From contig JALIFM010000001.1 in NCBI GenBank assembly GCA_022867625.1, positions 124,001 through 188,000 of the forward strand: 64,000 nt of DNA. Reading direction: 5' to 3'. This stretch comes from Lachnospiraceae bacterium NSJ-143. GTDB lineage: Bacteria; Bacillota; Clostridia; Lachnospirales; Anaerotignaceae. Below are positions 8,937-15,790 of the stretch, one piece after another. The position numbers and the translations under genes were made by a program. Position 1 is the first letter of the stretch. Every line of letters starts with the position of its first letter. Under the pieces are notes generated by a model that was not told where the DNA came from, searched no databases, and was given only the letters and a program-made list of their open reading frames with translations.

Positions 8937-9728
8937 ATGGAAATTTTAGTATGCGTAAAGCAGGTTCCGGACGACTCGGTAAAAATCGGGCTCAACTCAT
9001 CAGGCCAGCCTGCTGTTGACGGAGTGACAATGGTAGCCAACGCTTTTGACACATATGCCCTTGAGATGGCCGCAAGGCTTAAGGAAGCAAACGAGGGCAC
9101 AATCACGGTTGTGGCTGTAGGACCTGAAAAGGCTAAGGACGCACTTAAAAGCTGCCTTGCTGTAGGCGCTTCAAAGGCTTACCTTGTAAGCGAGGAGGGC
9201 CTTGGCGACATGGACAGCCTTACAACAGGCTATGTGCTCTCAAAGGCTGTGGCAAAAATTGAGGAGCTTAACGGCGCCAAGTTTGACATTGTTTTCTGCG
9301 GAAAAGAGTCCACAGACTGCACAACAGGAATGGTAGGCCCTGTGCTTGCCGAAAGGCTCGGCGTAGGCTGTGTGACAGGCATTGTTGATATAAGCATTAA
9401 AGACGGCGGAATTTCTGTAAAGCAGGAGACAGAGGACGGCTACAATGTAGTAGAGACAGCCCTGCCTGCTGTTGTAACGGTAAACAAGCCGGAGTATGAC
9501 CCAAGATATCCTACAATGAAGAGCAAAATGGCGGCAAGGAAGATTCCTATAGATACAATAACAGCCGCTGATTTAGGTGTTGAGGCAGACAAAACCGTAC
9601 CAGCGGTAAAGGTAACAGGCCTCAGCGAGCCTCCTAAGAAACAGGCCGGTGTGAAGATAAACGAAAAGACGTTTGAGGACACTATGGCCAAGGCTATGGA
9701 AATTTTAAAGGAAGCCAAAGTATTCTAA
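8937..9728 (+). CDS. etfB: Electron transfer flavoprotein, beta subunit
   Basis: A 263-residue EtfB that, with EtfA, carries electrons between acyl-CoA dehydrogenases (and possibly the GlcD-like enzyme) and NAD(H)/ferredoxin. It opens with the family-typical MEILVCVKQVPD and has the C-terminal NKPEYDPRYPTMK stretch near residue 185. The start is set at ATG 8937, 12 bases after GGGGAGG (8918-8924). A TTG at 8928 would be only three bases from that site and adds residues not usual in the family. EtfB proteins of bifurcating complexes bind a second FAD, but I cannot tell from sequence alone whether this pair bifurcates. Confidence 0.94.
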   Translation: MEILVCVKQVPDDSVKIGLNSSGQPAVDGVTMVANAFDTYALEMAARLKEANEGTITVVAVGPEKAKDALKSCLAVGASKAYLVSEEGLGDMDSLTTGYVLSKAVAKIEELNGAKFDIVFCGKESTDCTTGMVGPVLAERLGVGCVTGIVDISIKDGGISVKQETEDGYNVVETALPAVVTVNKPEYDPRYPTMKSKMAARKIPIDTITAADLGVEADKTVPAVKVTGLSEPPKKQAGVKINEKTFEDTMAKAMEILKEAKVF

Positions 9729-9746
9729 GGAGGGAGGATTTTTAAA

Positions 9747-10733
9747 ATGGAAAATTGTATTTTTGTTGTTATGGAAACAGCCGACGGCGCTGTAAAGAAT
9801 GTGGGATTTGAAATGCTCACTCCTGCAAAAGAAATTGCCGCCGCTAAAAATTTAAAGACAGTAGCAGTTTTAATAGGAAGCGGCCTTGACGACGCTGCAA
9901 AGGCTGCCGGAAACTATGGCGCCGACGCTGTGATAACAGTTGACGATAACGCGTATAAAGCATACGCTTCCGACGAGTACGCGGCAGTGCTGGCGGCACT
10001 TGCTGAAAAATATCAGCCTGAGGCAATATTTATAGGCGCTACACCAAACGGCAAGGACCTTGCCCCTAGGGTTGCGGCAAAGCTTGGCGCGGGCTGTGCA
10101 AGCGATGTTACAGCAATGAAGCTCAATAATGAGGGCAAAATCGCCTTTACATGTCCGGTATTCGGCGGAACAATACTTGCGGAAAACGTGGTTGAGTCCT
10201 GCCCGGTTATGGCTACAGTAAGGGGCGGCGCTTTTAAGAAGGCCGAGCCTGAGGAGAGAAGCGTTGAGGTTGTATGCGAGGCCGAAATTTCACCTGAGGC
10301 GGAGGATATAAAGACAAAGATTGTTGACGCTGTAAAGGAAATTTCCGAGGCTGTAAACCTTGAGGACGCAGACGTAATAGTTGCCGGCGGCCGCGGTATG
10401 GGCTCGGCAGAAAACTTTGCTCTTGTAAAGGAGCTTGCGGACCTTCTGGGCGGTGTTGTGGGCGCTACAAGGGCGCCTATCGAGTCCGGCTGGATTTCAA
10501 GAGCGCACCAGATTGGCCAGTCAGGAAAGATAGTAGCTCCAAAGCTTTATATCGCCTGCGGTATATCCGGCGCAACACAGCATGTTACAGGCATGGTTGG
10601 CTCGGACTATATTGTGGCAATAAACAAGGACGAGGACGCGCCAATATTTGACGTGGCAAATGTCGGCATAGTGGGCAACGTAATGCAGGTTATACCTGAG
10701 ATGATTGAGGAAATTAAAAAGATGAGGGCATAA
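9747..10733 (+). CDS. etfA: Electron transfer flavoprotein, alpha subunit
   Basis: A 328-residue EtfA. The N-terminal Etf domain is followed by the C-terminal FAD-binding domain at about residues 205-325, with AGGRGMGS, LGGVVGATRAP, GQSGKIVAPKLY and GISGATQHVTGM, the canonical FAD contacts. The length is typical for the short EtfA lacking an extra ferredoxin domain. AAGGAGGGAGG precedes the ATG, 18 bases after etfB stops. It is the last gene of the operon and is followed by a strong terminator. Confidence 0.95.
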   Translation: MENCIFVVMETADGAVKNVGFEMLTPAKEIAAAKNLKTVAVLIGSGLDDAAKAAGNYGADAVITVDDNAYKAYASDEYAAVLAALAEKYQPEAIFIGATPNGKDLAPRVAAKLGAGCASDVTAMKLNNEGKIAFTCPVFGGTILAENVVESCPVMATVRGGAFKKAEPEERSVEVVCEAEISPEAEDIKTKIVDAVKEISEAVNLEDADVIVAGGRGMGSAENFALVKELADLLGGVVGATRAPIESGWISRAHQIGQSGKIVAPKLYIACGISGATQHVTGMVGSDYIVAINKDEDAPIFDVANVGIVGNVMQVIPEMIEEIKKMRA

Positions 10734-10746
10734 GCCTTATAAAGCG

Positions 10747-10781
10747 AAAGCCACCCCGACAAAAGGGTGGCTTTGTTTTTT
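10747..10781 (+). terminator. Terminator of the glcD-acd-etf operon
   Basis: A perfect 10-bp stem, AAAGCCACCC at 10747-10756 and GGGTGGCTTT at 10765-10774, with an 8-nt loop and the tail GTTTTTTG. Confidence 0.92.
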
Positions 10782-10800
10782 GTTATGAAGTGAAAAAATA

Positions 10801-10851
10801 AAAGGAAGCTTTTGATTGTAATAAGAAGTACTCTTATTTTCAGCTTCCTTT
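10801..10851. terminator. Two-tier hairpin, copy 1, at the 3' end of an XRE gene
   Basis: The outer arms AAAGGAAGCT (10801-10810) and AGCTTCCTTT (10842-10851) enclose an inner hairpin AATAAGA (10820-10826)/TCTTATT (10832-10838). It overlaps the stop codon of the minus-strand XRE gene at 10840. A near copy exists at 11398-11449, also at an XRE 3' end. It probably terminates transcription from both sides. Confidence 0.65.
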
Positions 10852-11079
10852 AATTAGTTTGTTAACTTTTTTTATGTCTGTTCTTCCAACAAGATAATCC
10901 AGTGAAACATCAAAAACGTCTGCAATTTTTATAAGAATTTCTAATTTTGGCTCACGTGACATCAGCTCATAATTCTGGTATGTCTTTTCGGTAATATTGC
11001 AATATACGGCAACTTCGTTTTGTGTATATCCTTTATCTTTTCTGCATTGTTTTAATCGTTTAGCCAAGGTATCTTTCAT
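10840..11079 (-). CDS. XRE-family helix-turn-helix regulator, 79 residues
   Basis: A compact Cro/CI-type repressor made almost entirely of one HTH domain (residues about 8-62): RLKQCRKDKGYTQNEVA, recognition helix region ITEKTYQNYE, and the closing VSLDYLVGRTD typical of the family. There is no sensor or oligomerisation domain beyond about 15 residues. The ribosome site GTAGGTGGTGAG overlaps one arm of the inverted repeat described at 11087-11156, so autorepression is likely. It is transcribed away from the 67-residue gene at 11218, with which it shares the control region. Confidence 0.85.
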   Translation of the reverse strand: MKDTLAKRLKQCRKDKGYTQNEVAVYCNITEKTYQNYELMSREPKLEILIKIADVFDVSLDYLVGRTDIKKVNKLIKGS

Positions 11080-11086
11080 GTCTCAC

Positions 11087-11156
11087 CACCTACAATCGTT
11101 CTTGACATGAACAGTATATAGAATTAAAATAAAAAATATACTAACGATTGTTGGTG
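11087..11156. promoter_or_regulatory. Candidate operator pair bracketing a promoter
   Basis: CACCTACAATCGTT (11087-11100) and AACGATTGTTGGTG (11143-11156) form a 14-bp inverted repeat with one mismatch. One copy sits just upstream of the -35 box of the rightward promoter and covers the ribosome site of the leftward XRE gene. The other sits just after the expected start point. This is the classic layout for a small phage-type repressor acting on both genes. Confidence 0.7.
11102..11130 (+). promoter_or_regulatory. Sigma-A promoter for the 67-residue gene
   Basis: TTGACA at 11102-11107, a 17-bp spacer, and TAAAAT at 11125-11130, almost consensus. It faces right toward the gene at 11218 and lies between the two operator-like arms. 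Confidence 0.8.
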
Positions 11157-11217
11157 TTATAGAATTGAATTTATATCTAATTAGTTAACACATTACTGCT
11201 AAGAAAGGAGGTAAACT

Positions 11218-11421
11218 ATGAAAAAGCAATTTTCTGCAAAGCGATACAAAATTAAGGCTTACAGTTGCAATAACAAAATAAAAAGCAGGTTTCTTCTGTA
11301 CGAAGATTTGTACGAATTAAGAGGAATACTGCGGATTGCTCTTGAGAGAATAGACAAGGTATTGGGAATAGCAGATTTTAAAAATGTGGAAAAAAATAAA
11401 GGAAGCTTCAGTTTAAAATAA
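11218..11421 (+). CDS. Small basic protein of unknown function (67 residues)
   Basis: I do not recognise the family. The protein is lysine/arginine-rich at the N-terminus, with a predicted amphipathic helix at about residues 30-50 (LYELRGILRIALERIDKVL). It has an excellent ribosome site (AAAGGAGG, eight bases before ATG) and a near-consensus promoter, so it is very likely expressed. It converges on the XRE gene at 11431; their stop codons both lie inside one shared hairpin. Divergent pairing with an XRE repressor recalls phage or mobile-element control modules. Confidence 0.7.
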   Translation: MKKQFSAKRYKIKAYSCNNKIKSRFLLYEDLYELRGILRIALERIDKVLGIADFKNVEKNKGSFSLK

Positions 11422-11449
11422 GAAGCAATCTTATTTTCCGGCTTCCCTT
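11398..11449. terminator. Two-tier hairpin, copy 2, between convergent genes
   Basis: The outer arms AAGGAAGC (11399-11406) and GCTTCCCTT (11441-11449) surround a perfect 9-bp inner stem, AAAATAAGA (11415-11423)/TCTTATTTT (11429-11437). The inner stem holds the TAA of the plus-strand gene and the TAA of the minus-strand gene. It closely resembles copy 1 at 10801-10851 and should work as a bidirectional terminator. Confidence 0.7.
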
Positions 11450-11715
11450 AAATCGTTTATAATCTGCTGTATGTGCGCAACCTGTTCAGGTGTGAGGTCT
11501 GAAACTTCAATGTACCTTTTGTTGTCCATACCAAGTAAATAGTCTACGCTTACATTGAAAAAATCAGCCATTTTAACAAGTTTGGTTTTTTCAGGAATAA
11601 ACATGCCATTTTCCCAGCTATAAACAGTATTTACAGCAACATTAAAAAAATCAGCTATTTCATTTTGTGTGTATTTGTAAGCAGTTCTTAGCTCTTTAAA
11701 TCTATCTTTAAACAC
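11431..11715 (-). CDS. XRE-family helix-turn-helix regulator, 94 residues
   Basis: The HTH domain fills residues about 5-62 (ELRTAYKYTQNEIADFF, then NTVYSWENGMFIP, VSVDYLLGMDN). A short helical tail of about 30 residues (LTPEQVAHIQQIINDLREAG) may mediate dimerisation. The start is GTG at 11715; AGGAGG lies eight bases upstream and no better ATG exists. It is similar in plan to the XRE gene at 10840 and shares the same 3' hairpin, which suggests the two came from a duplication. Confidence 0.85.
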   Translation of the reverse strand: MFKDRFKELRTAYKYTQNEIADFFNVAVNTVYSWENGMFIPEKTKLVKMADFFNVSVDYLLGMDNKRYIEVSDLTPEQVAHIQQIINDLREAGK

Positions 11716-11931
11716 TTTTAAAACCTCCTGTGTTTATGATAGACTATTTTTTTAATTTAATACACCATGTTAAAAAATGAAAATTAAATGTTAAACATGT
11801 ATAAATTTCAATTCTTGGGGGTGCAGGGGTCGGCAGGCCCCTTGCTCGTGGGTGCGCTGCGTCGAAATCAGCGCTCCTTTTGGCACTTTTCGAGAAAAGT
11901 GCAGTAAATAATAACTTAAAGAGATAAGAAA
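11716..11931. other. Gene-free stretch with a GC-rich patch and a palindrome
   Basis: No gene is seen. Bases 11816-11880 are a G-rich patch unlike the AT-rich surroundings. A near-perfect palindrome follows: GCACTTTTC (11883-11891) and GAAAAGTGC (11894-11902), differing only at the two central bases. It could be a protein-binding site or a relic of an inserted element; I cannot tell which. Confidence 0.45.
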
Positions 11932-11951
11932 AAACCGGCCTGTGCCGGTTT
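11932..11951 (-). terminator. Terminator of the ribbon-helix-helix pair
   Basis: AAACCGGC (11932-11939) and GCCGGTTT (11944-11951) form a perfect 8-bp stem. On the minus strand it is followed by TTTTCTTA. It lies just after the stop codon at 11954. Confidence 0.8.
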
Positions 11952-11953
11952 AA

Positions 11954-12133
11954 TTAATTTCTTTTATTTTTATTAATTTCAATTTCGCCATGCTCTTTTT
12001 CAAACGTTTTTACACAATCTCTTATTAAAATATTAATTTGGCTGTTGGCGGAACGACCTTCATAATCTGAAACAACATGTAATTTGTGAAGCATATCAGA
12101 ATCAATTCTGATAGATAAATTTTTAATAGCCAT
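11954..12133 (-). CDS. Ribbon-helix-helix (Arc/CopG-like) DNA-binding protein 1
   Basis: A 59-residue protein with the ribbon-helix-helix pattern: beta strand KNLSIRID, helix ML-HKLHVVSDYEGRS, turn, then helix NSQINILIRDCVKTFEKEH. Such proteins bind DNA as dimers, usually as repressors or antitoxins. I take ATG 12133 as the start because AAGGTG lies six bases upstream. That ribosome site overlaps the stop codon of its paralogue upstream (12144-12146), so the two genes are translationally coupled. No toxin-like partner is adjacent. Confidence 0.75.
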   Translation of the reverse strand: MAIKNLSIRIDSDMLHKLHVVSDYEGRSANSQINILIRDCVKTFEKEHGEIEINKNKRN

Positions 12134-12143
12134 TAATTTCACC

Positions 12144-12305
12144 TTATATTATAATTTCACCATGCTCTTCTTCAAATTTTTCAACACAATTTCTTATTAA
12201 AATATTAATTTGGCTGTTGGCGGAACGACCTTCGTAATTTGATACTGCATGCAATTTATGAAGCAGATTTTCTTCAATTCTAATAGATAAACTTTTAATA
12301 GCCAA
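12144..12305 (-). CDS. Ribbon-helix-helix DNA-binding protein 2, paralogue of the next gene
   Basis: A short gene of 53 residues with a TTG start at 12305 and GAGGTG six bases upstream, the same spacing as in its paralogue. The product (AIKSLSIRIEE, HKLHAVSNYEGRSANSQINILIR) matches the protein at 11954-12133 at about 70 percent of positions, with the same ribbon-helix-helix fold. The stop TAA runs into the ribosome site of the downstream paralogue. This is a tandem duplication in which both copies stayed intact, perhaps giving a heterodimer or two operator specificities. Confidence 0.7.
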   Translation of the reverse strand: MAIKSLSIRIEENLLHKLHAVSNYEGRSANSQINILIRNCVEKFEEEHGEIII

Positions 12306-12430
12306 AATAAACACCTCTAATATAAATATATTATGTATTTATTTTAGACTTAAAGTATGTTAATATGTTTGGAATAAATGTATTTTATATCTAAAATATA
12401 TCTACAATTTTTTAACAGGGAGGAATTTTC

Positions 12431-12772
12431 ATGGAAAACACAAAAGACACGAAAGACACATCTGATTTTAAAAGCACCCTTAAGTTTTTAAGGCAGGAAA
12501 ACAAGCTGACTCAGAGCGGCCTTGGTTCAGCTATAGGCTACGGCTACACCGCCATAAGCAATTACGAAAGCGGAAAAACCGAGCCGGGAATGGAGGATTT
12601 GATTAAACTGGCTGATTTTTTCGGCGTGTCGGTGGACTTTCTGGTTGGCCGCCGGGGCGGGCAGAAGGAGCAGACAAAGTATGAGCTGGAGCTTCAGGCC
12701 AAAAGGGTACGGGGAGTGATAGACGAGATGCTTGAAAGTCTGGATAAAACCCTTTACGGTACAGAAAAATAA
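12431..12772 (+). CDS. XRE-family helix-turn-helix regulator, 113 residues
   Basis: The N-terminal HTH domain is at residues about 14-72 (LKFLRQENKLTQSGLGSAIGYG, AISNYESGKTEP, VSVDFLVGRRG), and a C-terminal helix (about 80-110) may be for dimerisation. AACAGGGAGG lies eight bases before the ATG. Its GC content is higher than the neighbouring AT-rich regulators, like the core genome, so it may be the native neighbour of the ABC transporter downstream. A link to that transporter is possible but unproven. Confidence 0.85.
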   Translation: MENTKDTKDTSDFKSTLKFLRQENKLTQSGLGSAIGYGYTAISNYESGKTEPGMEDLIKLADFFGVSVDFLVGRRGGQKEQTKYELELQAKRVRGVIDEMLESLDKTLYGTEK

Positions 12773-12828
12773 AATTCCGCCCACGCTGTTTAATTGAGCC
12801 GCAGACGCAAAATTAACCGCTCCCCACC

Positions 12829-12857
12829 TTGACGGGCAGTGCAATTTATGGTATTAT
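12829..12857 (+). promoter_or_regulatory. Sigma-A promoter of the polar amino-acid ABC operon
   Basis: TTGACG at 12829-12834, a 17-bp spacer, and TATTAT at 12852-12857, about 72 bases upstream of the solute-binding protein start. Confidence 0.75.
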
Positions 12858-12928
12858 CCTTTTGTACTTTAGCTTGGCACAGCGATATTATAAAAAAGTG
12901 CCGATAATCAAAGAGGGGGATTACTACT

Positions 12929-13819
12929 ATGAAAAAATATGCGGCATTACTGGCTGCGGTATGTCTTGCGCTCAGCGTAAGCGCCTGCGGCTCATCATCG
13001 TCATCGACTTCAGGCTCGGCTTCCGGTTCGGCAGCTGGTTCAGCTTCGGCTTCAGGCTCAGAGGCTTCGTCCTCAGCGGCATCATCATCTGAGGGCACAG
13101 CGGAGAGGACAACATTTACTGTAGGGTTCGACGCTGAGTACCCGCCTTACGGATACATGGACGACAACGGCGACTATACAGGCTTTGACCTTGAGCTTGC
13201 TCAGGCGGTTTGCGACATGGAAGGCTGGGAGCTTGTAAAGACTCCTGTAAACTGGGATTCCAAGGATATGGAGCTCAGCTCAGGCTCAATCGACTGTATC
13301 TGGAACGGCTTTACAATGAACGGCCGTGAGGACCAGTACACATTCTCAATGCCTTATGTTGACAACAGTCAGGTAATGGTTGTGGCAGACAACGCTGGAA
13401 TAGATACACTTGCCGACCTTGCAGACAAAACTGTAGGCGTTCAGGCGGCTTCCGCGGCGCTTACACTCCTTCAGGACGACGGCGAGGAGGGACAGAAGGC
13501 CCTTGCTGACACATTTGCTGCCCTTCAGGAATTTCCAGACTACAACAGCGCTTTTGTAGAGCTTCAGGCGGGCTCAATAGACGCAGTTGCTATGGATATA
13601 GGCGTTGCCAACTATCAGCTTAAGACAAGGGGCGAAGGCTTCAAGATTATAGAAGAGCCTCTCAACACTGAGCAGTACGCTATCGGCTTTAAAAAGGGCA
13701 ACACAGAGCTTTGCGACATAGTGAACAAAGACCTCAAGGAGCTCACAGATAACGGCACTGTAGCACAGCTTGCCGAAAAGTATGAGATTTCCGACCTTGT
13801 GTGCCTTAAGGCTGAGTGA
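12929..13819 (+). CDS. Amino-acid ABC transporter, solute-binding lipoprotein (family 3)
   Basis: A 296-residue lipoprotein. The signal peptide ends in the lipobox LSVSAC with lipidated Cys at residue 20. A tether of about 35 residues of Ser/Gly/Ala follows, then a family-3 binding domain (PPYGYMDDNGDYTGFDLELAQAV near residues 75-95; ELQAGSIDAVAMD near 210-225). These proteins bring polar amino acids (Gln, Cys, Arg, His class) to the HisM/GlnQ-type permease and ATPase encoded next. The ligand cannot be told from sequence. A hairpin after the gene may cap its mRNA so that the binding protein is made in excess. Confidence 0.92.
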   Translation: MKKYAALLAAVCLALSVSACGSSSSSTSGSASGSAAGSASASGSEASSSAASSSEGTAERTTFTVGFDAEYPPYGYMDDNGDYTGFDLELAQAVCDMEGWELVKTPVNWDSKDMELSSGSIDCIWNGFTMNGREDQYTFSMPYVDNSQVMVVADNAGIDTLADLADKTVGVQAASAALTLLQDDGEEGQKALADTFAALQEFPDYNSAFVELQAGSIDAVAMDIGVANYQLKTRGEGFKIIEEPLNTEQYAIGFKKGNTELCDIVNKDLKELTDNGTVAQLAEKYEISDLVCLKAE

Positions 13820-13872
13820 CAGGCGGCATAATGCTTTTTACGCATAAATAAGGCTTACATTTTTGTTTATTG

Positions 13873-13905
13873 TCCGCCTATACCACAGGTATCGGCGGAT
13901 TTTTT
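13873..13905 (+). terminator. Partial terminator between binding protein and permease
   Basis: TCCGCC (13873-13878) pairs with GGCGGA (13894-13899), with TATACC/GGTAT pairing inside, followed by six T. It is placed to let only part of the transcripts continue into the permease and ATPase genes, a common arrangement in ABC operons. Confidence 0.7.
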
Positions 13906-13924
13906 ACTAAAAGGAGCGAAAACG

Positions 13925-14572
13925 ATGACTTTATCAACCATGCTTGTCCAGCTCAGTACTGGAATGGTCAAATCCATGGGAATATTTTTCTGGACATTAG
14001 TTTTATCCCTTCCTCTGGGGCTTTTTGTGTCCTTCGGCAGAATGTCGAAAAATCCTGCAATTAAAAATATTGTAAAGATTTACATATCGGTAATGAGGGG
14101 CACTCCCCTTATGCTTCAGCTTATGATTGTCTATTACAGCCCGTTTCTGCTTTTTGGCATGAACATAAAATCATTCAGGTTTCCGGCTATAATAATAGGC
14201 TTTACAATAAATTACGCGGCGTATTTCGCCGAAATTTTCCGCTCCGGAATAGAGGCTATGCCCGTTGGCCAGTACGAGGCGGCAAAACTTCTTGGCTACA
14301 GCAAAAGCCAGACATTTGTTAAAATCATACTGCCGCAGGTTATAAAGCATATACTTCCGTCTGTGACAAACGAGGTAATTACACTTGTAAAGGACACTTC
14401 CCTTGCCTTTTCACTGGCGTACATGGAGATGTTTACAATCGCCAAGCAGATAGTGGCAAAGCAGTCCACATTCACGCCTTTTATAGTTGCGGCTGTGTTC
14501 TACTACGTGTTCAACTTTGTTGTGGCGGCGGTTATGGAGCACCTTGAAAAGAAAATGAGCTACTACAGGTAA
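13925..14572 (+). CDS. Amino-acid ABC transporter permease (HisM/GlnP type)
   Basis: A 215-residue membrane protein of the polar amino-acid permease family. About five transmembrane segments are visible, with the EAA loop ([21 protein letters not shown], near residues 118-138) that docks onto the ATPase. The RGTPLMLQ motif near residue 58 is typical of HisM/GlnP. AAAGGAG lies eight bases upstream of ATG. A single permease gene suggests a homodimer channel. Confidence 0.93.
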   Translation: MTLSTMLVQLSTGMVKSMGIFFWTLVLSLPLGLFVSFGRMSKNPAIKNIVKIYISVMRGTPLMLQLMIVYYSPFLLFGMNIKSFRFPAIIIGFTINYAAYFAEIFRSGIEAMPVGQYEAAKLLGYSKSQTFVKIILPQVIKHILPSVTNEVITLVKDTSLAFSLAYMEMFTIAKQIVAKQSTFTPFIVAAVFYYVFNFVVAAVMEHLEKKMSYYR

Positions 14573-14585
14573 GGAGGGGATAACT

Positions 14586-15350
14586 GTGAAAATACTTGAA
14601 ATGAACCATATCCGCAAAAGCTTCGGCGACTTGGAGGTTATTAAGGACATATCCCTTTCTGTCTCGGAGGGCGAGATACTTTCTATAATTGGGCCTTCCG
14701 GTTCCGGCAAATCCACCATACTCAGGTGCGCCACAATGCTTGAAACAATAAACGGCGGCGAGATAATATACATGGGGGATAAAGCGGCGTATACAGCCGA
14801 AAACGGTTCTGTTGTGTATGCAAAGGGAGAAAAGGCGAGAAAAATCAACTCAAACTTTGGCCTTGTGTTCCAGAATTTCAATCTTTTCCCGCACTATTCC
14901 GTAATGAAAAATATAACAGACGCGCCTTTGCATGTGCAAAAGCGTGATAAGGCCGAGGTAAACAGTCAGGCAAGGGAGCTTCTCAAAAAAATGGGGCTTC
15001 TTGACAAGGCGGATTACTACCCGTGCCAGCTTTCCGGCGGCCAGCAGCAGAGGGTGTCCATAGCAAGGGCGCTGTGCATGAACCCCAGAATACTGTTTTT
15101 TGACGAGCCTACAAGCGCCCTTGACCCGGAGCTGACACTGGAGATTCTCAAGGTTATAAGGGATTTGGCAAGGGAGCACATGACAATGGTCATAGTCACC
15201 CACGAGATGAATTTTGCCAAGGAAGTCTCAAACCGCATTATATTTATGGAAAAGGGCGTTATTGTGGAGGAGACGACACCGGATAAAATGTTCAGCTCTG
15301 ACAATGAAAGGACAAGGGAGTTTCTCGGAAAGTACCACGATTTGGGCTGA
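14586..15350 (+). CDS. Amino-acid ABC transporter ATPase (GlnQ/HisP type)
   Basis: A 254-residue ABC ATPase: Walker [10 protein letters not shown] near residue 37, Q-loop in [11 protein letters not shown], signature LSGGQQQR near 150, Walker [15 protein letters not shown] near 172, and H-loop THEMNFA. It starts at GTG 14586 with AAGGAGG nine bases upstream, 13 bases after the permease stop. It carries an insertion of about 18 residues between the Walker A region and the Q-loop ([19 protein letters not shown]), seen in some cystine/Gln-type members. It powers the transporter formed with the two genes upstream. Confidence 0.94.
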   Translation: MKILEMNHIRKSFGDLEVIKDISLSVSEGEILSIIGPSGSGKSTILRCATMLETINGGEIIYMGDKAAYTAENGSVVYAKGEKARKINSNFGLVFQNFNLFPHYSVMKNITDAPLHVQKRDKAEVNSQARELLKKMGLLDKADYYPCQLSGGQQQRVSIARALCMNPRILFFDEPTSALDPELTLEILKVIRDLAREHMTMVIVTHEMNFAKEVSNRIIFMEKGVIVEETTPDKMFSSDNERTREFLGKYHDLG

Positions 15351-15417
15351 AGCCGAAAGCCCGAAGCAAAGTGATTATGAGGCGGAAGCAGGCCTGAAAA
15401 TATTCTGAAAATAATAC

Positions 15418-15446
15418 TTGACTTTTACAGATGCGGGTGCTAGAAT
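15418..15446 (+). promoter_or_regulatory. Sigma-A promoter of the T-box/TrpXYZ unit
   Basis: TTGACT at 15418-15423, a 17-bp spacer, and TAGAAT at 15441-15446. The start point would be near 15453, giving a leader of about 340 bases. Confidence 0.75.
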
Positions 15447-15452
15447 AAAACA

Positions 15453-15746
15453 CAACTTAAATCAATATGTTTTTAAACCAGTGACGAAGAAGAGTAGGCT
15501 TATCAGGGATTTCAAAGAGAGCCGCCGGCGGTGGAATGGCGGTACTTTCCGTAAGTGCGAATGGACTTCTGAGGGCAGGACGAAAAGAAGAAATTCTCAG
15601 TAGTGTCTGACGGGTGTTTCCGTACCCGTTACCAAAGGGGAATGTATGAATGTACATTAAAGCGGCCGAAAGGCAATTTGAGTGGTACCGCGATTATAAT
15701 TTTGAATTATAACCGTCTCAGACAATTAGTTTGAGGCGGTTTTTTG
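15453..15746 (+). promoter_or_regulatory. T-box riboswitch, tryptophan specifier (UGG)
   Basis: A T-box leader that reads uncharged tRNA. Stem I carries the conserved AGAGTA and AGAGAGCC...GGTGGAA stretches near 15490-15536. The specifier follows the usual GAA at 15559-15561: TGG at 15562-15564, a Trp codon, then CTGAG-type sequence. The T-box core TGAGTGGTACCGCGA is at 15679-15693. The terminator AACCGTCTCA (15711-15720)/TGAGGCGGTT (15732-15741) plus T-run follows. Antiterminator base pairing with the tRNA end uses UGGU, which meets a G discriminator only as a wobble. The leader controls a TrpX-like binding protein, consistent with tryptophan. Confidence 0.9.
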
Positions 15747-15790
15747 TTTACAAAAAATAAAATCAAATCACAAAGAGGAGTGGGTTTAAT

